NCBI GenBank assembly: GCA_026874595.1
Contig: CM049306.1
Span: 109,329,142 to 109,393,141, forward strand
Length of the DNA stretch: 64,000 nt
Reading direction: 5' to 3'
Origin: Sipunculus nudus
Taxonomy: Eukaryota > Annelida > Sipuncula > Golfingiida > Sipunculidae
A program made the position numbers and the translations under genes. Positions 63,099 through 64,000 of the stretch are shown here, in pieces; the stretch's first letter is position 1, and every line of letters begins with the position of its first letter. The notes beneath the pieces are model-generated. The model did not search any database. It saw only the letters and a program-made list of their open reading frames with translations, and was not told where the DNA came from.

Positions 63099-63971
63099 TA
63101 GTGGTTCCTCTCATAATCATATAAACATAACTTTTGATGTTCAAAATGTTATAATGGGTGAATTGTTGGATACACATCCTCTACATAATCCTTTGCACTG
63201 GCCAAACCCTTTTCGTTAACTTTAGAATAATGTTTAAAAAAAATAAAAGTTATGGAGGTGTTAGAGATATGGCCAGCACCACATTCAATCCCCTTTAAAT
63301 TTGTTGTCGTAGTTTCAATCTAACATTCAATAATTTGAAGACTGGAAACAATATATCTTTTACACTTCTTCACTTCATATACGTTCTGATAATTTTGTAA
63401 ATTATGAAATTATTGTAAATGGGTACAGATATGCAACTCATAATATTATCCCTAGGTAAGGTTACAATTGGAAAATCATGAACAAAGTTGAGAAAAAACG
63501 TGAATGCAGAATTTAAATCAGAAACTTAATATCATGTGTATTTTCGATTGGCAGTTTGTAGCGCGACGATTATATTTATTAAAGAGATATGTATGGCACG
63601 GTTCACCAACTCACCTTTCTGCTCGCCCCTTTTGGAAACTGACAATCAATAAAAGATTCCCCTAATACCAGTAAATAAAGGCGGTTTCCCTTGCCTTTTT
63701 ACACAGTAGTAAAGCATCGTTTAAATAAAGAATATTATGGTAATCCAGGTAAACTCTCAAATGTTTTGGATTGTTCTTTCTGGCTCTTCTCATAAGTCCG
63801 TCCATAACTTCTGAATGAGAAGAGCTGCTAACAGACGAATCAACTAACGTCGATAATTACATAATAAACCTTGATTTGTGGAGTTTCGATTAACTCGGTG
63901 AATAAAGACTTCCCTAAAGCAAGCAATAAGAATTGGGACTTCATTGTAAAAGATTAAATGATCTGGACATT
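63099..63971. other. Upstream intergenic sequence
   Basis: No gene was recognised. AT-rich with no clear repeat. It could contain distal promoter elements of the SLC2A13-like gene. Confidence 0.45.
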
Positions 63972-64000
63972 CAGTGGCGGATCCAGAGGGGTAGCTTTGG
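63972..64000 (+). mobile_element. Start of a CAGTGGCGGATCC element, cut by the window edge
   Basis: CAGTGGCGGATCCAGAGGGG matches the end of the 17603-17799 element and a G-rich start. The rest lies outside the window. Confidence 0.65.

Overview
This is a stretch of animal (metazoan) nuclear DNA that holds the 5' part of one protein-coding gene, on the minus strand. The gene is an SLC2A13-like proton/myo-inositol cotransporter (HMIT, sugar-transporter branch of the MFS). Exon 1 (62035-62572) carries the start codon, TM1 and the first MFS signatures. Exon 2 (30297-30453) carries the sugar-transporter 'P-x-Y-x-x-E...RGR' motif. Both splice junctions have GT/AG and the reading phase is preserved. 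Intron 1 is 31,581 bp. Everything left of 30297 is intron 2, and exon 3 was not found. I could not support any other protein-coding gene, tRNA or rRNA.

The AT-rich composition, the long introns and above all the repeat types suggest a lophotrochozoan, most likely a bivalve mollusc. The repeats include hairpin-ended elements with internal tandem units resembling 'pearl'/Helentron-associated elements, and AGGTCA-rich dispersed repeats. The species assignment is an inference from recalled repeat style, not a database match.

Repeats dominate the layout. Left to right: a near-perfect hairpin (238-278); a TA/CA/GA microsatellite (3846-3937); an 80-bp satellite of 55 units (5901-10299); a nested block of elements (10447-18945) with ~340-bp internal units, interrupted by a 3.25-kb insertion and a 197-bp CAG...CTG element; a related 3' end (19130-19212); a 72-bp minisatellite of six copies flanked by palindromic repeats (28500-29680); exon 2; a second intact ~340-bp-unit element (33862-35817); a ~280-bp-unit element (39338-40513) with a sister copy at 52419-53594; a pair of ~300-bp inverted-repeat elements (41140-41445, 60895-61188); a 42-bp minisatellite of about 61 units with higher-order repeats (46491-49060); a 29-bp minisatellite with a ~400-bp tandem duplication (55037-56795); a long AT microsatellite just inside intron 1 (61759-61839); exon 1; and the upstream region.

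Two cross-cutting patterns stand out. Three different families end in a 3' hairpin and carry internal tandem units. The same GTGG-NN-CCAC palindrome recurs inside the units of those otherwise unlike families. Long open frames in the 42-bp and 72-bp arrays follow from unit lengths divisible by three and are not credible genes.
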